Source: Streptomyces sp. NBC_01571 (GTDB taxonomy: Bacteria; Actinomycetota; Actinomycetes; Streptomycetales; Streptomycetaceae). From it: a stretch of DNA of 64,000 nucleotides. The stretch is from NCBI RefSeq assembly GCF_026339875.1, contig NZ_JAPEPZ010000001.1, forward strand, positions 6,262,001 through 6,326,000. Direction: 5' to 3'. Positions 21,098 through 29,641 of this stretch are shown here, one piece after another (positions within the stretch are counted from its first letter, which is position 1; each line of letters begins with the position of its first letter). Position numbers and translations under genes: made by a program. A model generated the notes under the pieces. That model ran no database searches and was not told the origin of the DNA. It worked only from the letters and a program-made list of their open reading frames with translations.

Positions 21098-21679
21098 GTG
21101 GGGACCGTAACGATCGGAGTGTCGATCGCGGTCCCGGAGCCTCACGGCAGCCTGCTCCAGGAGCGGCGCGCGGGCTTCGGTGACCCCGCGGCTTGTGGCA
21201 TTCCCACACACGTCACCCTGCTGCCTCCGACGGAGGTGGACGCCTCGGCGCTGCCCGCGATCGAGGCGCACCTCCTGGAGGTCGCGGCCGCCGGGCGCCC
21301 CTTCCCGATGCGACTGCGCGGCACGGGCACCTTCCGGCCGCTGTCGCCCGTCGTCTACGTCCGGGTCGTGGAGGGCGCCGAGGCCTGCACCTGGCTGCAG
21401 AAGCAGGTCAGGGACGCGTCGGGGCCGGTGGCCCGCGAGCTCCACTTCCCGTACCACCCGCACGTCACCGTGGCGCACGCCATCGACGACGCGGCGATGG
21501 ACCGGGCCTACGAGGAGCTCGCCGGGTACGAGGCCCAGTGGCCGTGCACCGGGTTCGCCCTCTACGAGCAGGGCACCGACAGCGTCTGGCGCAAGCTGCG
21601 CGAGTACGCGTTCGGGGGCGCTGTCGTCCCGCCGCAGGCCTGCGCGCCCGCGGACCAGGACACGACGCTGACGGCCTGA
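21098..21679 (+). CDS. 2'-5' RNA ligase/2H phosphoesterase superfamily protein
   Basis: A 193-residue protein with the two HxT motifs that define the 2H superfamily: HVTLLPP near residue 37 and HVTVAHA near residue 126. Members hydrolyse cyclic nucleotide phosphates or ligate RNA ends. The physiological substrate is not known. GTG 21098 follows a good ribosome site (ACAGGAG). It lies downstream of trpS, is not coupled to it, and converges with dprE2 17 bases away. Confidence 0.8.
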   Translation: MGTVTIGVSIAVPEPHGSLLQERRAGFGDPAACGIPTHVTLLPPTEVDASALPAIEAHLLEVAAAGRPFPMRLRGTGTFRPLSPVVYVRVVEGAEACTWLQKQVRDASGPVARELHFPYHPHVTVAHAIDDAAMDRAYEELAGYEAQWPCTGFALYEQGTDSVWRKLREYAFGGAVVPPQACAPADQDTTLTA

Positions 21680-21696
21680 GGGCCGTCCGGGCCCCG

Positions 21697-22452
21697 TCAG
21701 ATCGGCAGCCGCCGGAACACCGTCCGCGGTACGTGCCGCAGCGCCGACATCACCAGCCGCAGCGCCCCCGGCACCCACACGGTCTCCGAGCGACGGCGCA
21801 GCCCCACCTCGATGGCCGCCGCGACCGCCTCCGGTGTGGTGGACAGGGGGACGTCGTCGAGGCCGGCCGTCATCTTCGTGCGGACGAAGCCGGGGCGTAC
21901 GACCATCACATGGACGCCGGTGCCGTAGAGCGCGTCGCCCAGGCCCTGGGCGAAGGCGTCCAGGCCCGCCTTGCTGGACCCGTAGATGAAGTTGGAGCGG
22001 CGGGCGCGCTCGCCCGCGACCGAGGAGAGCACCACCAGCGAGCCGTGCCCCTGCGTCTGGAGGGATCGCGCGCACACCAGCCCCGCGGACACGGCGCCCG
22101 TGTAGTTGGTCTGCGCGATCCGTGCCGCGGCCAGCGGCTCCCGCTCGTCGCGTGCCTGGTCGCCGAGGACCCCGAAGGCGAGCAGCACCATGTCGAGGTC
22201 GCCCTCGGCGAAGACCTTGCCGAGCACCGCCTCGTGGGACTCGCAGTCGAGTGCGTCGAAGGCGACGGTACGGACGTCCGCGCCGAGTTCGCGCAGGTGC
22301 TCGGCGTCCCGTTCCAGGGCCGCCGACGGCCGTCCCGCGAGCCATACCGTGTGGGTGCGGCGGGCGATCAGACGGCGTGCCGTGGCGAGCGCGATCTCGG
22401 ACGTGCCGCCGAGGATCAGCAGGGACTGGGGTGCACCGAAGGCGTCCTTCAT
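21697..22452 (-). CDS. dprE2: Decaprenylphosphoryl-2-keto-ribose reductase-like short-chain dehydrogenase (DprE2)
   Basis: A 251-residue short-chain dehydrogenase. The NAD(P)-binding motif LLILGGTSEIALATARRL is near the N-terminus, and the catalytic Tyr-Lys are in NFIYGSSKAGLDAF. The GGTSEIA sequence is diagnostic of DprE2, which reduces decaprenyl-phosphoryl-2-keto-D-erythro-pentose to decaprenyl-phosphoryl-D-arabinose on the membrane. It starts one base after the DprE1 stop, with TAGGAG as the ribosome site inside the DprE1 end, so both enzymes are made together. The role in an organism without arabinogalactan is uncertain. Confidence 0.85.
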   Translation of the reverse strand: MKDAFGAPQSLLILGGTSEIALATARRLIARRTHTVWLAGRPSAALERDAEHLRELGADVRTVAFDALDCESHEAVLGKVFAEGDLDMVLLAFGVLGDQARDEREPLAAARIAQTNYTGAVSAGLVCARSLQTQGHGSLVVLSSVAGERARRSNFIYGSSKAGLDAFAQGLGDALYGTGVHVMVVRPGFVRTKMTAGLDDVPLSTTPEAVAAAIEVGLRRRSETVWVPGALRLVMSALRHVPRTVFRRLPI

Positions 22453-22453
22453 G

Positions 22454-24007
22454 TCAGCTCCTAGAGGGTGGGGGCGTGGGGCGACGTGCCGGTTCCGAGT
22501 GCCGGGGCGAACGTTGCCTGTCGTGGCACTGGAGTCCGAGCCGACGGGACAGGTCCGAGGTGAACACGCCGCGCGGGTCCAATTCGGCGCGCAGCCGCCG
22601 GAACTCGGCCAGCCGTGGGTACATCCGGTCGAGCAGCTCGGGCCGCAGCCGTGCGTCCTTGGCGAGGTAGACGCGCCCGTCCGCCCCGGCCACCTCCTCG
22701 TCCAGTTCGTCGAGGAAGGTGCCGAGGCCTGGCAGGTCCGCCGGGATGTCCAGGGCGAGGGTCCAGCCGGGCATCGGGAAGGACAGCCAGCCGGGGTCGG
22801 CCGTTCCGAAGCGCTTGAGGACGGCGAGGAAGGAGGGGCAGCCGCGCTCCGAGATACGCCGCACGATCCGGCGCAGGGTCTCCTCCCGGCCGTGTCCGAC
22901 GACGAACTGGTACTGCACGAAGCCGGCGCGCCCGTAGATCCGGTTCCAGTGCGGCACCCCGTCGAGGGGGTGGAAGAAGGCCGGGATCGTCTGCAGTTGC
23001 CCGGTGCGCGCGCGGGGCGCCCTGCGGTACCAGAACTCGTTGAAGAGGCCGACCGTGGTCCGGCCGAGGAGCCCGTCCGGCACGAAGGCGGGCGCGGCCG
23101 GAAGCCGGCCGGGACGGAACGCGAGCGGCTGTCTGCGCGCACGGGCGGGCAGGGCGTCGAGCGGCGCGTGCTCGCCCCGCGTCAGCACCGAGCGCCCCGT
23201 CGACCGGCCGCGCGCGAGCAGGTCGATCCAGGCGACCGAGTAGCGGTAGCGGTGGTCGGTGGCGGTGAGGCGGGCCATCAGGTCGTCCAGGTCCGTCGCG
23301 CGTTCGGTGTCGACGGACATCAGCGAGGTCTCCACCGGCAGGAGCCGGACGGTCGCGGACAGGATGACGCCGGTCAGGCCCATGCCGCCGGTGGTGGCGT
23401 CGAAGAGGGGGCTGCCGCGGTCCACGGTCCGGATCCCGCCGTCCGCGGTCAGCAGGTCGAAGGAGAGCACATGGCGGGAGAAGGAGCCCGAGCCGTGGTG
23501 GTTCTTGCCGTGGATGTCCGCGCCGATCGCCCCGCCGACCGTCACATGGCGGGTGCCGGGCGTGACCGGTACGAACCAGCCGAGCGGGAGCAGGACCTCC
23601 ATCAGCCGGTGCAGGCTCACCCCGGCGTCGCACAGCACGGTGCCGCAGGCGGCGTCGATGGTGTGGACGCGGTCCAGGCCCGTCATGTCGAGCACGGCCC
23701 CGCCCGCGTTCTGCGCCGCGTCGCCGTACGCGCGGCCGAGCCCCCGTGCGATGCCTCCGCGCGCCCCGCACATCCGGACCGCGGCGGCCGCCTCCGCGTA
23801 GCTGCGCGGGCGTACGAGGCGCGCGGCGGTGGGGGCGGTGCGGCCCCATCCCGTGACGGTGACGGTCTCGGTCGTGACGGGGACGGAGACGCGCCGGGGG
23901 GCGGGAGGGGGAGCGGAGCCGGTGTCGGATGCGGTGTCTGAGCCGGCGTCGGCGGTGGTGTCGGCGGGCATGACCGTGACGGTATCGCCGAAAAAGGTGC
24001 ATAACAC
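22454..24007 (-). CDS. dprE1: Decaprenylphosphoryl-beta-D-ribose 2-oxidase-like FAD oxidoreductase (DprE1)
   Basis: 517 residues with a VAO-type FAD domain, including GRAYGDAAQNAGG and GGAIGADIHGKNHHGSGSFS. The C-terminal part matches DprE1 (YPRLAEFRRLRAELDPRGVF). It oxidises decaprenyl-phosphoryl-ribose at C2, the first half of epimerisation. The residue aligning with the benzothiazinone-reactive Cys387 of mycobacterial DprE1 is Ala418 here, in PGWTLALDIP. GTG 24007 is chosen because AGGGAG lies 6 bases upstream. Relative to typical DprE1 it has an N-terminal extension rich in Asp, Ser and Pro (residues 13-40). An ATG at 23971 is an alternative start. Confidence 0.85.
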   Translation of the reverse strand: MLCTFFGDTVTVMPADTTADAGSDTASDTGSAPPPAPRRVSVPVTTETVTVTGWGRTAPTAARLVRPRSYAEAAAAVRMCGARGGIARGLGRAYGDAAQNAGGAVLDMTGLDRVHTIDAACGTVLCDAGVSLHRLMEVLLPLGWFVPVTPGTRHVTVGGAIGADIHGKNHHGSGSFSRHVLSFDLLTADGGIRTVDRGSPLFDATTGGMGLTGVILSATVRLLPVETSLMSVDTERATDLDDLMARLTATDHRYRYSVAWIDLLARGRSTGRSVLTRGEHAPLDALPARARRQPLAFRPGRLPAAPAFVPDGLLGRTTVGLFNEFWYRRAPRARTGQLQTIPAFFHPLDGVPHWNRIYGRAGFVQYQFVVGHGREETLRRIVRRISERGCPSFLAVLKRFGTADPGWLSFPMPGWTLALDIPADLPGLGTFLDELDEEVAGADGRVYLAKDARLRPELLDRMYPRLAEFRRLRAELDPRGVFTSDLSRRLGLQCHDRQRSPRHSEPARRPTPPPSRS

Positions 24008-24089
24008 CCCGCTCTCCCTGGTGCCAACGGCTCCTCACCGAAATGGGTGATTAATGGGATGTCATCACTGATTGCCGTAATTCTGCGGT

Positions 24090-24106
24090 CACTCTCTAGA
24101 AGAGTG
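24090..24106. promoter_or_regulatory. Inverted repeat just upstream of the PAP2 gene
   Basis: CACTCT and AGAGTG flank a 5-base spacer, ending 7 bases before the start codon of the PAP2 phosphatase gene in the AT-richer gap to dprE1. It could be an operator for the divergent pair or a small hairpin around the ribosome site. Only the symmetry is observed. Confidence 0.4.
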
Positions 24107-24113
24107 AGATCAC

Positions 24114-24620
24114 ATGGACGACCTTGACGACATGGACCGCCGGCTGCTGTCGGCATTCCACGCGTGCGGCACGGATCCACGGGTCGCGGCGGTCGCGCGC
24201 GCCCTGTCCTGGAGCGGGGAGCACGGCGCGCTGTGGCTGGCGGCCGGACTCACGGGGGCGGCGGTCGACCGGGGGCGGCGCGGTGCGTGGTTGCGCGGCA
24301 CCGCGCTCACCGGTACCGCTCACCTCGCCAGCATGGGCGTGAAGCGGATCGTTCGCCGTCCGCGCCCCGCGCATCCGGCACCCCTGGTCCGTACGGCCGG
24401 GCGTCACTCGTTCCCCAGTTCGCACGCCACCTCGGCGACGGCCGCCGCGGTCGTGTTCGGACGGCTCGGTGTCCGGGCGGTGCCGCCGCTCGCGGCCGTC
24501 ATGTGCGTCTCACGGCTGGTCGTCGGCGTCCATTACCCCTCCGACGTCGTCGCGGGCGCGGCCCTCGGAGCCCTGACGGCGTGGCTGGGCGTCCGGGGGA
24601 CGGAGACCGGCCATGGCTGA
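24114..24620 (+). CDS. PAP2-family phosphatase (decaprenylphosphoryl-5-phosphoribose phosphatase candidate)
   Basis: A 168-residue membrane protein with the three-part PAP2 phosphatase signature: KRIVRRPRP, then PSSHAT, then SRLVVGVHYPSDV. It lies immediately before the UbiA-type gene, overlapping it by 8 bases, and is divergent from dprE1. In mycobacteria the same gene pair removes the 5-phosphate from decaprenyl-phosphoryl-5-phosphoribose. The function here is inferred from that arrangement. Other lipid-phosphate substrates are possible. Confidence 0.78.
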   Translation: MDDLDDMDRRLLSAFHACGTDPRVAAVARALSWSGEHGALWLAAGLTGAAVDRGRRGAWLRGTALTGTAHLASMGVKRIVRRPRPAHPAPLVRTAGRHSFPSSHATSATAAAVVFGRLGVRAVPPLAAVMCVSRLVVGVHYPSDVVAGAALGALTAWLGVRGTETGHG

Positions 24621-25554
24621 GCGCACGGTGCTCCTGGAGCACCGCGGCACCCCGCCCGTGCCCGCGCGCACGGGCAGCCTCGCGCTCGGCCTGCTGAAGA
24701 CCGCCCGTCCCCGTCAATGGGTGAAGAATCTGCTGGTGGCGGCGGCTCCGGCGGCCGCCGGGCAGCTCTTCTCCCGGCACGCGCTGGCCCAACTCACCCT
24801 CGTCTTCGTCCTGTTCACGGCCTGCGCCACCGCCGTGTACCTGATCAACGACGCCCGGGACGCCGTCGCCGACCGCGCCCACCCGGTCAAACGCCACCGT
24901 CCGGTCGCCGCGGGCCAGGTCCCGGTCCGGGTCGCCTACACCGTCGGGGGTGTCCTCGCCGTCCTCGGCCCCGCCCTCGCCGCCTGGCTGTCCTCCCCGG
25001 TCACCGCGGCGCTGCTGACCGCCTACCTCGGCATGCAACTGGCCTACTGCGTCAGCCTCAAGCACGTCCTGGTCGTGGATCTCGTCGTCGTGACGACCGG
25101 ATTCCTCATGCGGGCGATGATCGGCGGCCTCGCCCTCGGCATCCCGCTCTCGCGCTGGTTCCTGATCACCACGGGTTTCGGCGCGCTGTTCATGGTGTCG
25201 GCGAAACGCTACTCCGAGGCCGTCCAGGTGGCCGGGACGGCGGGGGTCACACGCGCGCTGCTCACCGAGTACACCACCGGTTACCTGCGCTTCGTCTGGC
25301 AGCTGGCGGCCGGGGTCTCCGTCCTCGGCTACTGCCTGTGGGCCCTGGAGCGCGGCGGCGTGCCCAGCGGCGGTGTGCTGCCCTGGCGCCAGCTGTCGAT
25401 GGTCGCCTTCATCCTGGCCGTGCTGCGGTACGCCGTCTTCGCCGACCGGGGCACCGCCGGCGAACCCGAGGACGTCGTACTGCGCGACCGGCCGCTCGCC
25501 CTGATCGGCCTGGTGTGGCTGGCGATGTACGGGCTCGCGGTCGCCAACTGGTGA
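24613..25554 (+). CDS. UbiA-type decaprenyl-phosphate phosphoribosyltransferase
   Basis: A 313-residue polytopic UbiA prenyltransferase-fold protein. The N-terminal LLKTARPRQWVKNLLVAAAP and the metal/diphosphate motif YLINDARDAVADRAHPVKRH match decaprenylphosphoryl-5-phosphoribose synthase rather than quinone prenyltransferases. A second Asp-rich motif is degenerate. It would transfer 5-phosphoribose from PRPP to decaprenyl phosphate. It overlaps the PAP2 gene by 8 bases. With DprE1 and DprE2 across the divergent promoter it completes the four-step route to decaprenyl-phosphoryl-arabinose. Confidence 0.82.
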   Translation: MAERTVLLEHRGTPPVPARTGSLALGLLKTARPRQWVKNLLVAAAPAAAGQLFSRHALAQLTLVFVLFTACATAVYLINDARDAVADRAHPVKRHRPVAAGQVPVRVAYTVGGVLAVLGPALAAWLSSPVTAALLTAYLGMQLAYCVSLKHVLVVDLVVVTTGFLMRAMIGGLALGIPLSRWFLITTGFGALFMVSAKRYSEAVQVAGTAGVTRALLTEYTTGYLRFVWQLAAGVSVLGYCLWALERGGVPSGGVLPWRQLSMVAFILAVLRYAVFADRGTAGEPEDVVLRDRPLALIGLVWLAMYGLAVANW

Positions 25555-25723
25555 GTCGCGCCCAGCGCACGGCGGTCCGCGCCGTAGGCCACCACGTCCT
25601 CGCCTTCGCCTCGCGGCGCGCCGACACCGTCCCGGGTGCGGGGAGCGGCACGGTGTTCGCCACTGTTCCGCGATTTTCGGGTACCCGGACATTGGGTCTC
25701 CGAGGCGAGGGCAGATTCGGATC

Positions 25724-26695
25724 ATGGACTGGCTGAGAAAGCTCCCGATCGTGGGCCCTTTGGTCACGCGCCTGATGGCCACGCACGCATGGCGGTCGTA
25801 CGAGCGGCTGGACCGGGTGAAGTGGACACGGCTCGCCGCCGCGATGACCTTCGTCAGTTTCGTGGCGCTCTTCCCGCTGCTGACCGTCGCCGCCGCGGTC
25901 GGCGCCGCGACGCTCACCGTCCATCAGCAGAAACAGCTCCAGGACAAGATCGCCGAGCAGGTGCCGGGGATCTCCGACCAGCTGGACATCAACACACTCG
26001 TGCAGAACGCGGGCACGATCGGCGTCATCGCGGGCGCCGTCCTGCTGCTCACCGGCATCGGCTGGGTCGGCCAGATGCGGGACTGTCTGCGCGCGGTCTG
26101 GGAGCTTCCCGACAGCGAGGAGAACCCCCTGCTGCGCAAGCTCGTGGACGGGGGTGTCCTCGTCGGGCTCGGCGGCGCGGTGCTCGTCACCATCGGTGCC
26201 TCCGCCGCCGCCTCCACGACGGTCGGCTGGACGGCCCGGCTGTTCGGCGTCGACGAGAACGGCTGGGGCGGCGGGCTGTTGCAGGCCGCCGCGTTCGGAG
26301 TCGCCGTGCTCGCCGACTTCCTGCTGCTCCTGTACCTGCTGACGCTGCTGCCGGGCGTCCAGCCGTCCCGTCGCCGGCTCGTCGTCGCCGCCCTCATCGG
26401 CGCCGCGGGCTTCGAACTGCTCAAACTGCTGCTCAGCAGCTATATGAGGGGCATCGCGTCGAAGAGCATGTACGGCGCCTTCGGAGTGCCCGTGGCGCTG
26501 CTCCTGTGGATCAACTTCACCGCGAAACTGCTGCTGTTCTGCGCGTCCTGGACGGCGACGGAGCACGAGGAACCGGAGCACGACGACCCGGCGTCCGAGG
26601 ACCCGGAGCCCGAGACCGGCGCGCCGGGCGGCTCCGGGTCCGAGGAGATCAGCGGCGCCGGCGCATCAGGTCCGGCAGCGGCCACCGGCGGTTGA
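25724..26695 (+). CDS. YihY/BrkB-family membrane protein
   Basis: A 323-residue protein with six membrane segments and the family features: AAAMTFVSFVALFPLLT near the start, GWVGQMRDCLRAVWELP in the middle, and YGAFGVPVALLLWINFTAKL before the last helix. The molecular function of this family is not established. After the last helix there is a 45-residue acidic, Gly/Ser-rich tail. The final 47 bases overlap in antisense with the end of the convergent carboxypeptidase gene. The ATG at 25724 follows GAGGCGAGGG. Confidence 0.8.
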   Translation: MDWLRKLPIVGPLVTRLMATHAWRSYERLDRVKWTRLAAAMTFVSFVALFPLLTVAAAVGAATLTVHQQKQLQDKIAEQVPGISDQLDINTLVQNAGTIGVIAGAVLLLTGIGWVGQMRDCLRAVWELPDSEENPLLRKLVDGGVLVGLGGAVLVTIGASAAASTTVGWTARLFGVDENGWGGGLLQAAAFGVAVLADFLLLLYLLTLLPGVQPSRRRLVVAALIGAAGFELLKLLLSSYMRGIASKSMYGAFGVPVALLLWINFTAKLLLFCASWTATEHEEPEHDDPASEDPEPETGAPGGSGSEEISGAGASGPAAATGG

Positions 26696-27926
26696 CCAGG
26701 AAGGCACTGCCGGCCAGCAGCACCAGGAGGCCGCCGGCGACGGCCAGCGCGATCCCGACCCCGCTCGAGCCGTCCTTGGCCCCCGCGGAGGCGGCCACCG
26801 GCGCCGTCGATCCCTTGCCCGTGCCGGACGAGGGGCCGCCCGAGGGGGTCGAGCCCGCCTGCGTACTGGTGCCCGCGCTCCTCGGCGGTACCAGCTCACC
26901 CACCGGCGTGACCTTGTCCGCGGCCTTGAAGCCCCAGTCGAGCAGCTGCGCGGCCTCCTTGTAGACCTCGTTGTGCTCGTGCTTCTCCGGGTTCATCACG
27001 GTGACCAGCAGAACCTTGCCGTTCCGTTCGGCGACACCGGTGAAGGTCGCCCCCGCGTTGGTGGTGTTGCCGTTCTTCACGCCCGCGATGCCCTGGTACG
27101 TGGAGATGTCGCTGTCGCCGGTGAGCAGCCGGTTGGTGTTCTGGATCTCGAAGGACTCACGGCTGGTCTTGCCCTTCTTGTCCTTCTTCGTCTCCCCGGG
27201 GAACTTCGCCCGCACCGTCGAGCAGTACTCCCGGAAGTCCTTCTTCTGCAGCCCGGAACGGGCGAACAGCGTCAGGTCGTACGCCGAGGACACCTGGCCC
27301 TTCTGGTCGTAGCCGTCGGGGCTGACCACGTGCGTGTCCAGGGCCTGCAGGTCGTCGGCGTGCGTCTGCATGTCCTCGACCGTCCGCGCGACGCCGCCGT
27401 TCATCGCGGACAGCACGTGCACGGCGTCGTTGCCCGAGCGCAGGAACACCCCGAGCCACAGGTCGTGCACCGTGTACGTCTCGTCCTCCTTTATCCCCAC
27501 CAGGCTGGAGCCCTCGCCGATGTCCGCGAGGTCGGTGACGGCGACCTTGTGCCGTTCGGTCCGGGGGAACTTCGGTAGCAGCGTGTCGGCGAAGAGCATC
27601 TTCAGGGTGCTCGCCGGGGGCAGCCGCCAGTGCGCGTTGTGCGCGGCCAGGACGGCGCCTGACTCGGCGTCGGTGACGATCCAGGAGCGCGCGGTGACGT
27701 CCTTCGGCAGCACGGGGGCGCCGCTGCCCAGGTCGGCCTGGGTCCCGGGCAGGCCGAGCCGCGCGCCGCCCACCGTCGACATGTCCGCCGGGGGAGTGGC
27801 GCTCGGCGTCGGCGACGGTGAGGGCTCGTCGGCGGCCAGGACCGGAGCGGCCGTCAGCGAAAGGGACAACAGGGTGGCGGATGTGACCAACAACGATCGC
27901 TTGATGGTCTTCTTGATGACGGGCAC
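26649..27926 (-). CDS. D-alanyl-D-alanine carboxypeptidase (low-molecular-weight PBP, class C type 5-like)
   Basis: About 425 residues from GTG 27926. The signal peptide is IKRSLLVTSATLLSLSLTAA. The serine protease fold has the catalytic SxxK at S106-K109 (PASTLKM), an SxN motif in FLRSGNDAV, and KNGNT in place of KTG. A Thr/Ser/Gly linker leads to a C-terminal membrane helix (VGIALAVAGGLLVLLAG) and a basic tail. It should trim the terminal D-Ala of peptidoglycan stem peptides outside the cell while anchored to the membrane. The start has a distant ribosome site, so the N-terminus is approximate. It is divergent from the small membrane protein at 28018. Confidence 0.85.
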   Translation of the reverse strand: MPVIKKTIKRSLLVTSATLLSLSLTAAPVLAADEPSPSPTPSATPPADMSTVGGARLGLPGTQADLGSGAPVLPKDVTARSWIVTDAESGAVLAAHNAHWRLPPASTLKMLFADTLLPKFPRTERHKVAVTDLADIGEGSSLVGIKEDETYTVHDLWLGVFLRSGNDAVHVLSAMNGGVARTVEDMQTHADDLQALDTHVVSPDGYDQKGQVSSAYDLTLFARSGLQKKDFREYCSTVRAKFPGETKKDKKGKTSRESFEIQNTNRLLTGDSDISTYQGIAGVKNGNTTNAGATFTGVAERNGKVLLVTVMNPEKHEHNEVYKEAAQLLDWGFKAADKVTPVGELVPPRSAGTSTQAGSTPSGGPSSGTGKGSTAPVAASAGAKDGSSGVGIALAVAGGLLVLLAGSAFLVNRRWPLPDLMRRRR

Positions 27927-28017
27927 GGTCGAGAAAGTACAGGGCTCCGGCGGTGAAGTCCTCTCACCCTGCCCACCCCGGCCACGGGTGACGGCGGATG
28001 GCGGCGATACTGGACCC

Positions 28018-28260
28018 ATGAAGCTCAGCCGCCCCGTCTCCTGGTTCCTGCTCGCCTTCGGGGTGTGGAGCTGGATCATCTGGATCACTTTCGTCAAGAA
28101 CCTGTGGAAGGACGGCAGCGGGCTCGCGTTCGACGACGCGGGGGATCCGACGGCGTACTTCTGGGTGCATCTGACGCTCGCCGTAGTCTCCTTTGTCTTG
28201 GGGACGGTCGTCGGAGCCATCGGGTTCCGCGGGCTGCGCGCCTTGCGGCAGACGTCATAG
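28018..28260 (+). CDS. Small two-helix membrane protein of unknown function
   Basis: An 80-residue protein with two membrane segments (WFLLAFGVWSWIIWITFVKN and FWVHLTLAVVSFVLGTVV) joined by a hydrophilic loop with FDDAGDPTAY. The helix-loop-helix layout is conserved in small actinobacterial membrane proteins that lack a function. It lies 18 bases before the metallophosphoesterase gene and is probably cotranscribed. It is divergent from the D,D-carboxypeptidase gene. Confidence 0.75.
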   Translation: MKLSRPVSWFLLAFGVWSWIIWITFVKNLWKDGSGLAFDDAGDPTAYFWVHLTLAVVSFVLGTVVGAIGFRGLRALRQTS

Positions 28261-28278
28261 CGACGGGGGACACCGGTC

Positions 28279-29616
28279 GTGGTCATCGTCTTTCTGCTGG
28301 TGGGCCTGGCGGCCCTGACCGCGTTCGCGGGCCTGCACCGGTACCTCTGGCGCCGTCTGGTGCGCGACACGACGACCGGTCCGGGGCTCGCGCGCCGCGC
28401 GGGCACCGTGGTCTTCGTCGCCGGTCCCGTACTGATGGTCGGCGCGGTCGCCGCGGAGCGCGGGGGCGCGCCCTTCTGGCTCCAGCGGACGCTGGCCTGG
28501 CCCGGCTTCCTGTGGATGGCGCTGGCCCTCTACCTGTTGCTCGCGGTGGTGGCGGGGGAGGCCGTACGGCCCCTGGTGGCGCGGCTCGTGTGGCGGCGGA
28601 CCGCGGACGACGAGCCGGGGGCGCCGCGCGTCGTCGTGGGGGCGGCGACGGGCGTTGCTCCCCGCTCGGCCGCGGAGCCGGACGTCCCGGTCCTCGCGCG
28701 GGAAGCCGGTGCCGACACGTCGGCCGCCGCGGCCGGACGGCCCGACGGCCCTTCGCAGGCAGCGGCGGATGCGGACGGCGTCGCGACGGGACCGTCGCGA
28801 CGGCTCTTCGTCTCACGGACCGTGGGCGGGACCGCCGCCGCCGTCGCCGTGGGAACCGTCGGATACGGCACCTACGGCGTCCTGCGCGGGCCCCGCGTGA
28901 AGCGGGTGACCGTACCGCTGGCCAGACTGCCGCGGTCCGCGCACGGCTTCCGGATCGCCGTCGTCAGTGACATCCACCTCGGGCCGGTCCTCGGCCGGGA
29001 CTTCTGCCGGCGGGTCGTCGACACGATCAACTCGACGCAGCCCGACCTGATCGCGGTGGTCGGGGACCTGGTCGACGGCAGCGTGAAGAACCTGGGACCG
29101 GCCGCCGCGCCGCTCGCGGGGCTGCGGGCACGGCACGGCTCGTACTTCGTCACCGGCAACCACGAGTACTACTCGGGCGCCGCGCAGTGGGTCGCGGAAG
29201 TACGCGAACTGGGACTGCGCCCCCTGGAGAACGCGCGGACGGAACTGGCCGGGTTCGACCTCGCCGGCGTCAACGACGTGGCGGGCGAGAGCGAGGGACA
29301 GGGACCCGACTTCGCGAGGGCGCTGGGCGGCCGGGACACCGCGCGGGCCGTGGTGCTGCTCGCGCACCAGCCGGTCCAGATCCACGACGCCGTACGCCAC
29401 GGTGTCGACCTCCAGCTCTCCGGGCACACCCACGGCGGCCAGCTCTGGCCCGGGAACTACGTCGCCGAACTCGCCAACCCCACCGTCGCGGGCCTCGAAC
29501 GGTACGGCGACACGCAGTTGTACGTCTCCCGGGGCGCGGGGGCGTGGGGGCCGCCGACCCGGGTGGGCGCGCCGTCGGACATCACGATCGTGGAACTGGC
29601 CTCCCGGCAGGCCTGA
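28279..29616 (+). CDS. Membrane-anchored metallophosphoesterase
   Basis: A 445-residue protein with several N-terminal hydrophobic segments (about residues 1-105), a variable Ala/Gly-rich linker, a further hydrophobic stretch near 190, and a calcineurin-like phosphoesterase domain. The metal-binding motifs are VVSDIHLG, VVGDLVDG, TGNHEYY and SGHTHGGQ. Such YkuE/YaeI-like enzymes act on phosphodiesters, often of lipids. The substrate is unknown. GTG 28279 follows GGGGGA. It shares a strand and probably an mRNA with the 80-residue membrane protein. Confidence 0.82.
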   Translation: MVIVFLLVGLAALTAFAGLHRYLWRRLVRDTTTGPGLARRAGTVVFVAGPVLMVGAVAAERGGAPFWLQRTLAWPGFLWMALALYLLLAVVAGEAVRPLVARLVWRRTADDEPGAPRVVVGAATGVAPRSAAEPDVPVLAREAGADTSAAAAGRPDGPSQAAADADGVATGPSRRLFVSRTVGGTAAAVAVGTVGYGTYGVLRGPRVKRVTVPLARLPRSAHGFRIAVVSDIHLGPVLGRDFCRRVVDTINSTQPDLIAVVGDLVDGSVKNLGPAAAPLAGLRARHGSYFVTGNHEYYSGAAQWVAEVRELGLRPLENARTELAGFDLAGVNDVAGESEGQGPDFARALGGRDTARAVVLLAHQPVQIHDAVRHGVDLQLSGHTHGGQLWPGNYVAELANPTVAGLERYGDTQLYVSRGAGAWGPPTRVGAPSDITIVELASRQA

Positions 29617-29641
29617 GGGCGGCGTTCCGGCGCCGGATGAC

